A stretch of 64,000 nucleotides of DNA from Stenotrophomonas rhizophila (GCF_007667275.1 NZ_VDQT01000003.1:372001-436000), one strand, 5' to 3'. Positions 26,381 through 35,833 are shown, counted from the first letter of the stretch. Notes: generated from the letters alone by a model not told the origin. Made by a program: numbers and translations.

Positions 26381-26431
26381 CCGGAGCTTCGTGCTGTCTG
26401 TTCGGAAAACCCAGCCTCCCGGCTGGGTTTT
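26354..26431 (+). promoter_or_regulatory. Candidate arginine transcription attenuator of the arg cluster
   Basis: Three segments can pair in exclusive ways. Segment 1 (CCGG-A-ACCC, 26354-26362) pairs with segment 2 (GGGT-AA-CCGG, 26375-26384). Segment 2 (GCTGGGT, 26372-26378) pairs with segment 3 (ACCCAGC, 26409-26415). Segment 3 pairs with segment 4 (GGCTGGGT, from 26421) to make the terminator. A ribosome stalled at the RARR codons would cover segment 1 and allow the 2:3 antiterminator; one that reaches the stop codon would cover segment 2 and allow termination. Confidence 0.55.
26406..26431 (+). terminator. Rho-independent terminator in the argF leader
   Basis: AAAACCCAGCC, TCCC loop, GGCTGGGTTTT with a T6 run, 86 bases before the argF ATG and 26 bases after the leader stop. 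Confidence 0.88.
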
Positions 26432-26516
26432 TTCGTTTCCACGTTCTGAAAAGTTTCATCTGCAGGTTTTTTCCCCTTTCCCTTTTCCCCAATCGCCCGC
26501 CTCAAAGGATCACCCG

Positions 26517-27527
26517 ATGTCCCTGAAGCACTTCCTGAACACCCAGGACTGGAGCCGCCCCGAACTCGACGCCCTGCTCACCCAGGCCGCGTTGTTCAAG
26601 CGCAACAAGCTGGGCGATCAGCTCAAGGGCAAGTCCATTGCCCTGGTGTTCTTCAACCCGTCCATGCGCACCCGCACCAGCTTCGAGCTGGGCGCGTTCC
26701 AGCTGGGCGCGCACGCGGTGGTGCTGCAGCCGGGCAAGGACGCGTGGCCGATCGAGTTCAACCTGGGCACGGTGATGGACGGCGACACCGAAGAGCACAT
26801 CGCCGAAGTGGCCAAGGTGCTGGGCCGCTACTGCGACATCATCGCCGTGCGCGCCTTCCCGAAGTTCGTGGACTGGGCCTACGACCGCCAGGACATCGTG
26901 CTCAACAGCTTCGCAAAGTATTCGCCGGTCCCGGTGATCAACATGGAAACCATCACCCACCCGTGCCAGGAACTGGCCCACGTGATGGCACTGCAGGAAC
27001 ACTTCGGCACCCAGGACCTGCGCGGCAAGAAGTACGTGCTGACCTGGACCTACCATCCCAAGCCGCTGAACACCGCTGTGGCCAACTCCGCGCTGACCAT
27101 CGCCACCCGCATGGGCATGGACGTGACCCTGCTGTGCCCGACCGCCGACTACATCCTCGACGACCGCTACATGGGCTGGGCCGAACAGAACGTGGCCGAG
27201 AACGGCGGTTCGCTGAAGATCAGCCATGACATCGCCAGCGCCTACAGCGGCGCCGACGTGGTCTATGCCAAGAGCTGGGGCGCGCTGCCGTTCTTCGGCA
27301 ACTGGGAACCGGAGAAGCCGATCCGCGACCAGTACAAGCACTTCATCGTCGACGAAGAAAAGATGGCCATGACCAACAACGGCGTGTTCAGCCACTGCCT
27401 GCCGCTGCGCCGCAACGTCAAGGCCACCGACGCGGTGATGGATTCGCCGCAGTGCATCGCCATCAACGAAGCGGAAAACCGCCTGCACGTGCAGAAGGCG
27501 ATCATGGCTGCCGTAGCTGGCCGCTGA
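26517..27527 (+). CDS. argF': N-acetylornithine carbamoyltransferase
   Basis: 336-residue transcarbamylase that carbamoylates N-acetyl-L-ornithine to N-acetylcitrulline, the variant arginine route known in Xanthomonadaceae. FNPSMRTRTSFELGAFQLG carries the carbamoyl-phosphate site; HPCQELAHVMALQE and HCLPLRRNVKATDAV are the other signatures. The Lys in RRNVK matches the carboxylated Lys302 of the X. campestris enzyme. LTWTYHPKPLNTAVANSAL is characteristic of the acetylornithine form and differs from the ornithine enzyme. It is the first structural gene behind the candidate attenuator. The following argG is 90 bases away with a SMAG between them. Confidence 0.95.
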   Translation: MSLKHFLNTQDWSRPELDALLTQAALFKRNKLGDQLKGKSIALVFFNPSMRTRTSFELGAFQLGAHAVVLQPGKDAWPIEFNLGTVMDGDTEEHIAEVAKVLGRYCDIIAVRAFPKFVDWAYDRQDIVLNSFAKYSPVPVINMETITHPCQELAHVMALQEHFGTQDLRGKKYVLTWTYHPKPLNTAVANSALTIATRMGMDVTLLCPTADYILDDRYMGWAEQNVAENGGSLKISHDIASAYSGADVVYAKSWGALPFFGNWEPEKPIRDQYKHFIVDEEKMAMTNNGVFSHCLPLRRNVKATDAVMDSPQCIAINEAENRLHVQKAIMAAVAGR

Positions 27528-27544
27528 GCCCCGGTCCACCACAC

Positions 27545-27567
27545 GTAGAGCCACGCCCTGCGTGGCT
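27545..27567 (+). repeat. SMAG-type GTAG repeat
   Basis: GTAG, then AGCCACGC-CCT-GCGTGGCT, between argF' and argG. Same stem as the proB-proA pair and 45876. Confidence 0.8.
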
Positions 27568-27617
27568 TCGCGGTCCCATACGAAAAACACAGAACCCCCA
27601 ACATCGGATCCCACCCC

Positions 27618-28811
27618 ATGACCAACAAAGACATCGTCCTGGCTTTCTCCGGCGGACTCGACACCAGCTTCTGCGTGCCCTACCTGCAGGAGCGCGGCTA
27701 CAACGTGCACACCGTGTTCGCCGACACCGGCGGCGTGGATGACGAAGAGCGCGATTTCATCGAGAAGCGCGCCGCCGAACTCGGCGTGACCAGCCACGTC
27801 ACCGTGAACGGCGGCCCGGCCATCTGGGCCGGTTTCGTCAAGCCGTTCGTCTGGGCCGGTGAAGGCTACCAGGGCCAGTACCCGCTGCTGGTGTCGGACC
27901 GCTACCTGATCGTCGATGCCGCGCTGAAGCGCGCCGCCGAACTGGGCACCAACATCATTGCCCACGGCTGCACCGGCATGGGCAACGACCAGGTCCGCTT
28001 CGACCTGGCGGTGAAGGCGCTGGGCGACTACCAGATCGTCGCGCCGATCCGCGAGATCCAGAAGGAGCACACCCAGACCCGCGCCTACGAGCAGAAGTAC
28101 CTGGAAGAGCGCGGTTTCGGCGTGCGCGCCAAGCAGCAGGCTTACACCATCAACGAGAACCTGCTCGGCCTGACCATGTCCGGCGGCGAGATCGACCGCT
28201 GGGAAGCGCCGGGTGAAGGCGCCCGCGGCTGGTGCGCACCGCGCAGTGAGTGGCCGGAAGCGGCGTTGAACGTCACCCTGAAGTTCGTCGAAGGTGAAGC
28301 CGTGGAACTCAACGGCAAGGCGCTGCCGGGGGAGCAGATCCTGGCCCAGCTCAACAAGCTGTTCGCGCCGTACGGCGTGGGCCGTGGCGTGTACACAGGC
28401 GACACCGTGATCGGCCTGAAGGGGCGCATCGTGTTCGAAGCGCCGGGCCTGGTCTCGCTGCTGACGGCGCACCGCGCGCTGGAAGACGCGGTGCTGACAA
28501 AGCAGCAGAACCGCTTCAAGCCGGACGTGGCACGCAAGTGGGTAGAGCTGGTGTACGAAGGCTTCTACCACGACCCGCTGAAGACCGACATCGAGGCGTT
28601 CCTGAAGTCCTCGCAGGCCAAGGTCAACGGCGAAGTGGTGCTGGAAACCCGTGGCGGGCGCGTGGACGCGGTGGCGGTGAAGTCGCCGCACCTGCTCAAC
28701 ACCAAGGGCGCCACCTACGCGCAGTCGGCCGACTGGGGCGTGGAGGAAGCCGAGGGCTTCATCAAGCTGTTCGGCATGAGCTCCACCCTCTACGCGCAGG
28801 TGAATCGCTGA
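27618..28811 (+). CDS. argG: Argininosuccinate synthase
   Basis: 397-residue ligase joining citrulline and aspartate with [20 protein letters not shown] is the N-type ATP pyrophosphatase P-loop; [13 protein letters not shown] is the ATP/citrulline site. The downstream part has [13 protein letters not shown] and the C-terminal helix. This sequence class differs somewhat from E. coli ArgG but the loop motifs are intact. The TGA stop lies inside a palindrome with 10-bp arms, followed by a convergent SMAG pair before argE. Confidence 0.95.
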   Translation: MTNKDIVLAFSGGLDTSFCVPYLQERGYNVHTVFADTGGVDDEERDFIEKRAAELGVTSHVTVNGGPAIWAGFVKPFVWAGEGYQGQYPLLVSDRYLIVDAALKRAAELGTNIIAHGCTGMGNDQVRFDLAVKALGDYQIVAPIREIQKEHTQTRAYEQKYLEERGFGVRAKQQAYTINENLLGLTMSGGEIDRWEAPGEGARGWCAPRSEWPEAALNVTLKFVEGEAVELNGKALPGEQILAQLNKLFAPYGVGRGVYTGDTVIGLKGRIVFEAPGLVSLLTAHRALEDAVLTKQQNRFKPDVARKWVELVYEGFYHDPLKTDIEAFLKSSQAKVNGEVVLETRGGRVDAVAVKSPHLLNTKGATYAQSADWGVEEAEGFIKLFGMSSTLYAQVNR

Positions 28812-28821
28812 AGCGATTCAC
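28800..28821. repeat. Palindrome across the argG stop codon
   Basis: GTGAATCGCT and AGCGATTCAC are exact complements around GA, and the TGA stop spans the loop. The GTAG of the next SMAG element begins one base after the right arm. Confidence 0.7.
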
Positions 28822-28822
28822 C

Positions 28823-28845
28823 GTAGAGCCGGGCTCTGCCCGGCT
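28823..28845 (+). repeat. SMAG-type GTAG repeat, first of a convergent pair inside the arg cluster
   Basis: GTAG, then AGCCGGGC-TCT-GCCCGGCT. It faces the copy at 28859, 13 bases away, between argG and argE. Confidence 0.82.
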
Positions 28846-28858
28846 GCATTTCGTCGTT

Positions 28859-28880
28859 GCCGGGCAGAGCCCGGCACTAC
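28859..28880 (-). repeat. SMAG-type GTAG repeat, second of a convergent pair
   Basis: Minus-strand copy with stem GCCGGGC/GCCCGGC; ends 15 bases before the argE ATG. Together the pair could form one long hairpin in the mRNA. Confidence 0.8.
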
Positions 28881-28895
28881 CGGGATTTCCGAAAC

Positions 28896-29984
28896 ATGCT
28901 TGAACAGACGCTCCATCACCTGCAGGCACTGGTGTCGTTCGACACCCGCAACCCGCCGCGTGCGATCACCACCGGTGGTATCTTCGATTACCTGCGCGCG
29001 AACCTGCCCGGGTTCAACGTGGAGGTGATCGACCACGGCGACGGTGCGGTCAGCCTGTATGCGGTGCGCGGCACGCCGAAGTACCTGTTCAACGTGCACC
29101 TGGACACCGTGCCCGATTCCCCGCACTGGAGCGCCGACCCGCACGTCATGCGGCGTGCCGATGACCGGGTGATCGGGCTTGGCGTATGCGACATCAAGGG
29201 CGCGGCCGCCGCACTGGTGGCCGCGGCCAATGCCAGCGACGGCGACGCGGCGTTCCTGTTTTCCAGCGACGAGGAAGCCAACGATCCGCGTTGCATCGCG
29301 GCCTTCCTCGCCCGTGGCATTCCGTATGAAGCGGTGCTGGTGGCGGAACCGACCATGAGCGAAGCGGTGCTCGCGCACCGTGGCATCAGCTCGGTGCTGA
29401 TGCACTTCGCCGGCCGTGCCGGGCATGCCTCCGGCAAGCAGGACGCGGCCGCCAGCGCGTTGCACCAGGCCATGCGCTGGGGCAACCGCGCGCTGGACCA
29501 CGTCGAATCGCTGGCGCATGCCCGCTTCGGTGGCCTCACCGGACTGCGCTTCAACATCGGCCGGGTCGAAGGCGGCATCAAGGCCAACATGATCGCCCCG
29601 GCGGCCGAGCTGCGCTTCGGCTTCCGACCGCTGCCGTCGATGGACATCGACGCACTGCTGGCCACCTTCGCCGGCTTCGCCGAACCGGAAGCGGCGGTGT
29701 TCACCGAAACGTTTCGTGGTCCCAGCCTGCCGGCCGGCGACATTGCCGAAGCGGAGAACCGCCGCCTGGCCGCGCGTGACGTGGCCGATGCGCTGGACCT
29801 GCCGATCGGCAATGCGGTGGATTTCTGGACCGAGGCCTCGCTGTTTTCGGCCGGCGGTTACACCACCCTGGTGTACGGCCCGGGCGACATCGCCCAGGCC
29901 CACACCGCCGATGAGTTCGTGACGCTGGAGCAGCTGCAGCGTTACACCGACGCCGTGCACCGCATCATCAGCGCCGGCGCCTGA
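28896..29984 (+). CDS. argE': Acetylcitrulline/acetylornithine deacetylase
   Basis: 362-residue M20 metallohydrolase removing the acetyl group. Zinc-site motifs: FNVHLDTVPDSPHWSADP, GLGVCDIKGAAAAL and FSSDEEANDP (catalytic Glu pair), with VAEPTMSEAVLAHRG after. In Xanthomonadaceae the enzyme of this position acts on N-acetylcitrulline made by the acetylornithine carbamoyltransferase, which fits the neighbouring genes; the exact substrate cannot be read from sequence. The ATG at 28896 (MLEQTLHHLQALVSFDTRNP) is chosen because a longer frame starts inside a SMAG repeat. Confidence 0.92.
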   Translation: MLEQTLHHLQALVSFDTRNPPRAITTGGIFDYLRANLPGFNVEVIDHGDGAVSLYAVRGTPKYLFNVHLDTVPDSPHWSADPHVMRRADDRVIGLGVCDIKGAAAALVAAANASDGDAAFLFSSDEEANDPRCIAAFLARGIPYEAVLVAEPTMSEAVLAHRGISSVLMHFAGRAGHASGKQDAAASALHQAMRWGNRALDHVESLAHARFGGLTGLRFNIGRVEGGIKANMIAPAAELRFGFRPLPSMDIDALLATFAGFAEPEAAVFTETFRGPSLPAGDIAEAENRRLAARDVADALDLPIGNAVDFWTEASLFSAGGYTTLVYGPGDIAQAHTADEFVTLEQLQRYTDAVHRIISAGA

Positions 29985-30056
29985 CCCTTGAACATGCCGT
30001 CCGGCACTGCCGGGCGGACCTGCAACGCGGCGACCGCCGCCTGTGACGAAACCGAA

Positions 30057-31385
30057 ATGTCTCCTGCCCTCCAGCCCCACCGCCAGACCCGCCAGACCAT
30101 CGTGCGCCTGCTTTCCAGCATGGCCAGCGCGAAGGAGATCAGCCAGTACCTCAAGCGCTTTTCGCAGGTCGATGCCAAGCGCTTCGCCGTGGTCAAGGTC
30201 GGCGGCGCCGTGCTGCGTGACGACCTCGACGCGCTGACGTCGTCGCTGTCGTTCCTGCAGGAAGTCGGGCTGACCCCGATCGTGCTGCACGGTGCGGGCC
30301 CGCAGCTGGATGCCGAGCTTTCCGCCGCCGGCATCGTCAAGCAGACCGTCAACGGACTGCGCGTGACCTCGCCGGAAGGCCTGGCGATCGTGCGCCGGGT
30401 GTTCCAGGCCTCCAACCTGCAGCTGGTCGAAGCGCTGCAGCAGAACGGTGCACGCGCCACTTCGATCACCGGTGGCGTGTTCGAAGCCGAGTACCTGGAC
30501 CAGGACACCTACGGCCTGGTCGGCGAAGTGAAGAAGGTCAACCTGGCGCCGATCGAAGCCAGCCTGCGCGCCGGTTCCATCCCGGTGATCACCAGCCTGG
30601 GTGAAACCCGCTGCGGCCAGATCCTCAACGTCAACGCCGACTTCGCCGCCAACGAGCTGGTGCAGGAGCTGCAGCCGTACAAGATCATCTTCCTCACCGG
30701 CACCGGCGGCCTGCTGGATGAAGAGGGCAGGGTGATCGACTCGATCAACCTCTCCACCGAATACGACCAGCTGATGCAGCAGCCGTGGATCCACGGTGGC
30801 ATGCGGGTCAAGATCGAACAGATCAAGGACCTGCTGGACCGCTTGCCGCTGGAGTCGTCGGTGTCGATCACGCGTCCGGCCGACCTGGCCAAGGAACTGT
30901 TCACCCACAAGGGCTCGGGCACGCTGGTGCGCAAGGGCGAGAAGGTGCTGCGCGCCACCGCCTGGGACGAACTGGACCTGCCGCGCCTGAAGGGCCTGAT
31001 CGAGTCCAGCTTCGGCCGCACGCTGGTGCCGGACTACTTCGACAAGACCCGGTTGCTGCGCGCCTATGTCAGCGAGAACTACCGCGCCGCGGTGATCCTC
31101 ACCGACGAGGCCGAAGGCGTGTACCTGGACAAGTTCGCCGTGCTCGACGACGCACAGGGCGAAGGCCTGGGCCGCGCGGTCTGGAACGTGATGCTGGAGG
31201 AGACCCCGCAGCTGTTCTGGCGTTCGCGCCACGGCAACCCGATCAACCACTTCTACTACGCCGAATCCGACGGTTGCTACAAGCAGGACCACTGGAAGGT
31301 GTTCTGGTTCGGCGCCGACGGCTTCGATCGCATCCGCACCTACGTCGACCATTGCGCCGCGCGTACCCCGAGCCTGGAGGGTTGA
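30057..31385 (+). CDS. argB: Bifunctional N-acetylglutamate kinase / N-acetylglutamate synthase
   Basis: 442-residue fusion carrying out the first two steps of arginine synthesis. The N-terminal part (about 1-290) is an amino-acid-kinase domain: [35 protein letters not shown] and [13 protein letters not shown]. The C-terminal part (about 290-442) is a GNAT domain with [20 protein letters not shown] and [20 protein letters not shown], as in vertebrate-type NAGS. Such NAGS-K fusions are known in Xanthomonas and Xylella. The ATG at 30057 ([14 protein letters not shown]) is chosen by length and position; upstream in-frame starts add a Cys-rich extension with no support. A small 9-bp hairpin lies in the gap after argE (29997-30017). 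Confidence 0.95.
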   Translation: MSPALQPHRQTRQTIVRLLSSMASAKEISQYLKRFSQVDAKRFAVVKVGGAVLRDDLDALTSSLSFLQEVGLTPIVLHGAGPQLDAELSAAGIVKQTVNGLRVTSPEGLAIVRRVFQASNLQLVEALQQNGARATSITGGVFEAEYLDQDTYGLVGEVKKVNLAPIEASLRAGSIPVITSLGETRCGQILNVNADFAANELVQELQPYKIIFLTGTGGLLDEEGRVIDSINLSTEYDQLMQQPWIHGGMRVKIEQIKDLLDRLPLESSVSITRPADLAKELFTHKGSGTLVRKGEKVLRATAWDELDLPRLKGLIESSFGRTLVPDYFDKTRLLRAYVSENYRAAVILTDEAEGVYLDKFAVLDDAQGEGLGRAVWNVMLEETPQLFWRSRHGNPINHFYYAESDGCYKQDHWKVFWFGADGFDRIRTYVDHCAARTPSLEG

Positions 31386-31389
31386 CCCG

Positions 31390-31989
31390 GTGAACCACGC
31401 CGACTGGACCCGCGTCCCCACCCTCGACGGCCGGCATGTCCGCCTCGAGCCGCTGCAGATGGGGCATATCGACGGCCTGCGCGGCGCGCTGGGCGATGGT
31501 TCGCTGTCGCAGCTCAGCTACACCTACGTACCCGACGCCAAGGGCATGACCGCCTACGTGCAGGCGGCGCTGAAGGCGCAGGCCGAAGGCAAGGCGCTGC
31601 CGTTCGCGGTGCTGGATGCCGACGGCCAGGTGGTGGGCACCACCCGCTATTACGATCTCGAGGAAAGCGTGCCGCGCCTGAGCATCGGGCATACCTGGTA
31701 TGCACGCAGCGCGCAGCGCACCGGGGTCAACACCGAGGCCAAGCTGATGCTGCTGCGCCACGCCTTCGAACGGCTGCAGTGCATCAGCGTGGTACTGGAA
31801 ACCAGCACCCTCAACACGGCCTCGCGCGCGGCGATCGCGCGACTTGGCGCCCGGCAGGACGGCGTGCTGCGCAACCACAAGCGACACCCGGACGGCAGCG
31901 CGCGCGATACCGTCATCTTCTCCATCACCGACGCGGAGTGGCCGGAGGTCAAACGCCACCTGCAGGACCGCCTGGACGCACACGCATGA
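31390..31989 (+). CDS. GNAT family N-acetyltransferase within the arg cluster
   Basis: 199-residue acetyltransferase of the RimJ/RimL type. [17 protein letters not shown] opens the domain; [33 protein letters not shown] and [20 protein letters not shown] form the acetyl-CoA site and the last strands. Start is GTG, 4 bases after the NAGS-K stop, and the end overlaps argC by 4 bases, so it is translationally coupled into the operon. A role in arginine metabolism is suggested by position only; RimJ/RimL-like enzymes usually acetylate protein N-termini or small molecules. Confidence 0.88.
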   Translation: MNHADWTRVPTLDGRHVRLEPLQMGHIDGLRGALGDGSLSQLSYTYVPDAKGMTAYVQAALKAQAEGKALPFAVLDADGQVVGTTRYYDLEESVPRLSIGHTWYARSAQRTGVNTEAKLMLLRHAFERLQCISVVLETSTLNTASRAAIARLGARQDGVLRNHKRHPDGSARDTVIFSITDAEWPEVKRHLQDRLDAHA

Positions 31990-32954
31990 GCATTTCCAAG
32001 ATGTACACCATTGGCATCGTCGGTGCCCGCGGCCATACCGGTGCCGAGCTGATCAAGCTGATCGCCGCGCACCCGCAGCTGGCGCTGGCCTTCGTGTCCT
32101 CGCGCGAGCTGGCCGGGCAGCGCGTGGACGCGCATTACCCTGACGTCGATCAGCGGGGCGGGGCTCCGCTCTACTTCGAGAACCTGGACGCCGACGCCGT
32201 CGCCGCCAAGGGTGCGGACGCGGTGATCCTCGCGCTGCCCAACGACCTGTCCGCCCCGTTCGTCGCAGCGCTGGATGCGGCGCGCCCGGACACGGTGATC
32301 GTGGACCTGTCGGCCGACCACCGCTTCGAAGGCAGCTGGTACTACGGCCTTCCGGAGCTGACCCGCGGCGATTACCGCGGCCAGAAACACATCAGCAACC
32401 CGGGCTGCTACGCCACCGCGATGCAGCTGGCGATCAGCCCGCTGCTCGACCAGCTGGCCGGTCCGCCGCAGTGCTTCGGCGTGTCCGGCTATTCCGGCGC
32501 CGGGACCACCCCGTCGGACAAGAACAACCCCGAGCTGCTGCGCGACAACCTGATGCCGTACGCGCTCACCAACCATGTGCACGAACGCGAAGTGAGCGCG
32601 CACCTGCACGTGCCGGTGGAGTTCATGCCACACGTGGCCCCGCACTTCCGTGGCATCACCATGACCGTCAACCTGTGGCTGCAGCAGCCGCTGGGCCGCG
32701 AGCAGATCGTCGACGCCTACCGGCGCTTCTACGCCGATGAAGCGCTGGTCGAGGTCATCGACGAAGCGCCGTGGGTGAGCCGCATCGCCGGCCGCCACGG
32801 CGTGCAGATCGGTGGCTTCACCGTGGCCCCGGGCGGCAAGCGCGTGGTGGTGGTGGCGACGCTGGACAACCTACTCAAGGGCGCGGCCACCCAGGCCATG
32901 CAGAACCTCAACCTGGCCCTGGGCCTGGATGAACTGACCTCGATTCCGCATTGA
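31986..32954 (+). CDS. argC: N-acetyl-gamma-glutamyl-phosphate reductase
   Basis: 322-residue NADPH reductase making N-acetylglutamate semialdehyde. [22 protein letters not shown] is the nucleotide-binding start, [13 protein letters not shown] contains the catalytic Cys, and [16 protein letters not shown] and [13 protein letters not shown] are family motifs. ATG overlaps the upstream GNAT stop (ATGA). argH follows 12 bases later. Confidence 0.96.
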   Translation: MSISKMYTIGIVGARGHTGAELIKLIAAHPQLALAFVSSRELAGQRVDAHYPDVDQRGGAPLYFENLDADAVAAKGADAVILALPNDLSAPFVAALDAARPDTVIVDLSADHRFEGSWYYGLPELTRGDYRGQKHISNPGCYATAMQLAISPLLDQLAGPPQCFGVSGYSGAGTTPSDKNNPELLRDNLMPYALTNHVHEREVSAHLHVPVEFMPHVAPHFRGITMTVNLWLQQPLGREQIVDAYRRFYADEALVEVIDEAPWVSRIAGRHGVQIGGFTVAPGGKRVVVVATLDNLLKGAATQAMQNLNLALGLDELTSIPH

Positions 32955-32966
32955 TTGGAGCAAGAC

Positions 32967-34262
32967 ATGGCAGACCTTCTCTGGCAGAAGCCCGGCGTAG
33001 CGGTGGATGCGAAAATCCAGACCTTCCTCGCCGGCGATGACGTCATCCTCGACCGCGAGTTCTTCCTGTACGACGTGCAGGCCAGCAAGGCGCACGCGCA
33101 GGGCCTGGAGAACATCGGCATCCTCACCGCCACCGAGCGCGGCGATCTGCAGCGCGAGCTGGACGTGCTGGCAGACGATTTCCGCAGCGGCGCGTTCGTG
33201 CTCGACGAGCGCTTCGAGGATTGCCATTCGGCGATCGAAGCGCGCCTGACGGAACGCCTGGGCGATGCCGGCCGCAAGATCCACACCGGCCGCAGCCGCA
33301 ACGACCAGATCCTGGTCGCCACCCGCCTGTGGCTGAAGGACAAGCTGCTGCAGGTTTCCGCGCTGAGCCGCGAAGTTGCCAAGGTCGCCCTGGATCGCGC
33401 CGAAGCCGAGAAAGACCTGCCGGTGCCGGGCTACACCCACATCCAGCGCGCCGTGGTGTCCTCGGCGGGCATGTGGTGGGCCGGCTGGGCCGAAGCCTTC
33501 ATCGACAACGCGGTGCGCGCGCACGACACCTTCGCGCTGGTCGATGCCAATCCGCTGGGCACGGCGGCCGGTTACGGCGTGAACCTGCCGCTGGACCGCG
33601 CCCACACCACCCAGGCCCTCGGCTTTGCGCGCATGCAGATCTCGCCGATCTACGCGCAGCTGTCTCGCGGCAAGTTCGAGCTGGCCGCACTGGAAGCGCT
33701 CGGCGGTGCCACTCTGGACCTGCGCCGCCTGGCGTGGGACCTGTCGCTGTTCACCAGCGGTGAGTACGGCTTCGTCGCGCTGCCGGCGCAGTACACCACC
33801 GGCAGCTCGATCATGCCCAACAAGCGCAATCCGGACGTGATCGAACTGATGCGCGCCACCCATGCCAGCGTGGCTGCGGCGCGTACCGAGATCGAGCAGC
33901 TGCTGTCGCTGCCGTCCGGTTACCACCGCGACCTGCAGGGCAGCAAGGGCGCCATCTTCCACGGCTTCGGTCGTGGCCTGGCCGCGCTGGAACTGCTGCC
34001 GGCGCTGCTGGCCAACCTGGAATGGCGCGAAGACAAGCTGCGCGTTGCCATCGATTCGGGCATGTACGCCACCGACGTGGCCGTGGAAGCGGCCGTGGCC
34101 GGCGTCCCGTTCCGCGAGGCCTACAAGGCGGCGGCTGCGTCCTCGGATACCGCCGGGCAGGGACGTACTCCGGAAGGCAGCCTGGCCGCGCGCGTGTCGC
34201 CCGGCGCGGCCGCGGACCTGCGGCTCGACGAACTGCGCGCCCGCTGGGCAGCACTGGCGTAA
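32967..34262 (+). CDS. argH: Argininosuccinate lyase
   Basis: 431-residue lyase releasing arginine and fumarate. [18 protein letters not shown] and the superfamily signature [18 protein letters not shown] are present, and [18 protein letters not shown] holds the active-site His region. The ATG at 32967 has GGAG 6 bases before it; a TTG at 32955 is less likely. It closes the arginine part of the cluster. Confidence 0.96.
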   Translation: MADLLWQKPGVAVDAKIQTFLAGDDVILDREFFLYDVQASKAHAQGLENIGILTATERGDLQRELDVLADDFRSGAFVLDERFEDCHSAIEARLTERLGDAGRKIHTGRSRNDQILVATRLWLKDKLLQVSALSREVAKVALDRAEAEKDLPVPGYTHIQRAVVSSAGMWWAGWAEAFIDNAVRAHDTFALVDANPLGTAAGYGVNLPLDRAHTTQALGFARMQISPIYAQLSRGKFELAALEALGGATLDLRRLAWDLSLFTSGEYGFVALPAQYTTGSSIMPNKRNPDVIELMRATHASVAAARTEIEQLLSLPSGYHRDLQGSKGAIFHGFGRGLAALELLPALLANLEWREDKLRVAIDSGMYATDVAVEAAVAGVPFREAYKAAAASSDTAGQGRTPEGSLAARVSPGAAADLRLDELRARWAALA

Positions 34263-34321
34263 CGCAGGACGGCGGCCACTGGCCGCCGTTCCTGTATTGG
34301 CATGAATCAACGGAGTTCCGC

Positions 34322-34582
34322 ATGAAGATCTGCTACCTCGTATTGGTTACCCGCACGCCTGCGTTCCGCGATGAAGCGGGTGCCGAACACGCACGTTTTC
34401 TCGATGAGGTGCGCGCCCGCGACCAGCTGCTCATCACCGGCGGGTTTACCGACAAGACCGGCGGCGCTTACGTGCTGCACAACGTGGCCGACCGCGCCGC
34501 CGCGCAGGCCATCGTCGACGCGGATCCGCTGATGACCCTGGGCAGCGCCACCGCCACCGTCCACGAATGGTCCACCCGCTGA
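34322..34582 (+). CDS. YciI family protein
   Basis: 86-residue single-domain protein of the YciI/YCII fold (dimeric ferredoxin-like). MKICYLVLVTRTPAF, HARFLDEVRARDQLLITGGF and AIVDADPLMTLGSATATVHEW match the family; the conserved His in HARFLDEV and the Asp in ADPL are present. YCII proteins bind small ligands or act as dehydrochlorinase-like enzymes; the role here is unknown. It starts 59 bases after argH and 13 bases before proB, so it is probably co-transcribed with both. Confidence 0.82.
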   Translation: MKICYLVLVTRTPAFRDEAGAEHARFLDEVRARDQLLITGGFTDKTGGAYVLHNVADRAAAQAIVDADPLMTLGSATATVHEWSTR

Positions 34583-34595
34583 GGGAGCCCCCGCG

Positions 34596-35747
34596 ATGCG
34601 CCCCACGCCCGTGCAGTCCCCGTTCCCCGAACAGCCGGTGCCCGGCTGGAAGCGCGCCGTACTCAAAGTCGGCAGCAGCCTGCTGGCCGCTGATGGCGGT
34701 GGGCTGTCGCCCCGGCACGCGCTGGGCCTGGCGCAGTTCGTTTCCGCCAACGTACTGGCGGGGCGCGAGGTGGTGATCGTGTCGTCCGGCGCGGTGGCGG
34801 CGGGGCGCGCGATCGTGCCGCGGGCGCTGGAAGCCGGTGCGGCGATGGCCGCGCGGCAGGCGCTGGCCGCCCTCGGCCAGGCGCAGCTGATCGGGCTGTG
34901 GCAGCGCTTCTTCGAACGCCCGGTGGCGCAGGTGCTGCTCACCCACGACGACCTGCGCAACCGCCGCCGTTACCTCAATGCGCGCGCCACGCTCAACGAA
35001 CTGCTGCGGCTGGGCACGTTGCCGGTGGTGAACGAGAACGACACGGTCTCGGTGGACGAGCTCAAACTCGGCGACAACGACAACCTGGCCGCCACCGTGG
35101 CCGCGCTGATCGACGCCGATATCCTGTTCATCGCCACCGACATCGACGGCCTGTACAGCGCCGACCCACGCCGCGACCCGCAGGCGCAGCCGGTCCACGA
35201 CGTGCCCGAACTCACCACCGCGGTGCTGGCCATGGCCGGCGGTGCGGGCAGCGGTGCCGGCACCGGCGGCATGCACACCAAGCTGGAAGCGGCGGCCAAG
35301 GCCGGCCGCGTGGGCATCGACACCTGCCTGTTCAATGGCCGCGACGCCGACGTGGTGCGTGCGCTGTCGCAGGGCCGGCTGTTCGGCACCCGCATCCATG
35401 CCGGGCAGAGCCGCGACGCCGCCCGCAAGTACTGGCTGCGGCATGCGCCGCTGGAAGCCGGCGCGATCGTGGTCGACGAAGGAGCGGCGGCCGCGCTGCG
35501 CGACAAGGGCGCTTCGCTGCTGCCGGGCGGCGTGACCGGTGCGGAAGGTGACTTCCGTCGCGGCGACATGGTGCAGGTGCGGTTGCGCACCGCCCGTGGC
35601 GAGGTGACCCTGGCGCGTGGCGTCAGCCAGTATTCGGCCAGCGACATCCGCCGCGTCGCCGGGCGGCATTCGCGCGACATCGAGGGCGTGTTGGGCTACA
35701 ACTACGGTGGCAACGTCATCCACCGCGATGATCTGGTCTTGATCTGA
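34596..35747 (+). CDS. proB: Glutamate 5-kinase
   Basis: 383-residue kinase starting proline synthesis. VLKVGSSLLAADGGGLSP and VIVSSGAVAAGRAIV are the substrate and ATP segments, TLPVVNENDTVSVDELKLGDND and GLYSADPRRDPQA follow. The C-terminal PUA domain runs from about residue 285 (SRDAARKYWLRHAPLEAGAI) with ARGVSQYSASDIRRVAG. The length shows kinase plus PUA. GGGAG precedes the ATG. proA follows behind a convergent SMAG pair. Confidence 0.95.
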   Translation: MRPTPVQSPFPEQPVPGWKRAVLKVGSSLLAADGGGLSPRHALGLAQFVSANVLAGREVVIVSSGAVAAGRAIVPRALEAGAAMAARQALAALGQAQLIGLWQRFFERPVAQVLLTHDDLRNRRRYLNARATLNELLRLGTLPVVNENDTVSVDELKLGDNDNLAATVAALIDADILFIATDIDGLYSADPRRDPQAQPVHDVPELTTAVLAMAGGAGSGAGTGGMHTKLEAAAKAGRVGIDTCLFNGRDADVVRALSQGRLFGTRIHAGQSRDAARKYWLRHAPLEAGAIVVDEGAAAALRDKGASLLPGGVTGAEGDFRRGDMVQVRLRTARGEVTLARGVSQYSASDIRRVAGRHSRDIEGVLGYNYGGNVIHRDDLVLI

Positions 35748-35757
35748 CCGACGTCCC

Positions 35758-35780
35758 GTAGAGCCACGCCCTGCGTGGCT
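35758..35780 (+). repeat. SMAG-type GTAG repeat, first of a convergent pair
   Basis: GTAG, then AGCCACGC-CCT-GCGTGGCT, in the proB-proA gap. Confidence 0.82.
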
Positions 35781-35810
35781 GCACTGCCGGACGAAGCCGC
35801 TGCACCGCGC

Positions 35811-35833
35811 AGCCACGCAGGGCGTGGCTCTAC
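35811..35833 (-). repeat. SMAG-type GTAG repeat, second of a convergent pair
   Basis: Minus-strand copy with the same stem as 35758, 30 bases away. It ends 24 bases before the proA ATG. Confidence 0.82.

Noticed and set aside
29988..30056. N-terminal extension of the NAGK-NAGS gene from TTG or ATG upstream
   Set aside because: The added residues (Cys-rich, no similarity) include a small hairpin region. Start at 30057 gives the length expected for Xanthomonas NAGS-K.
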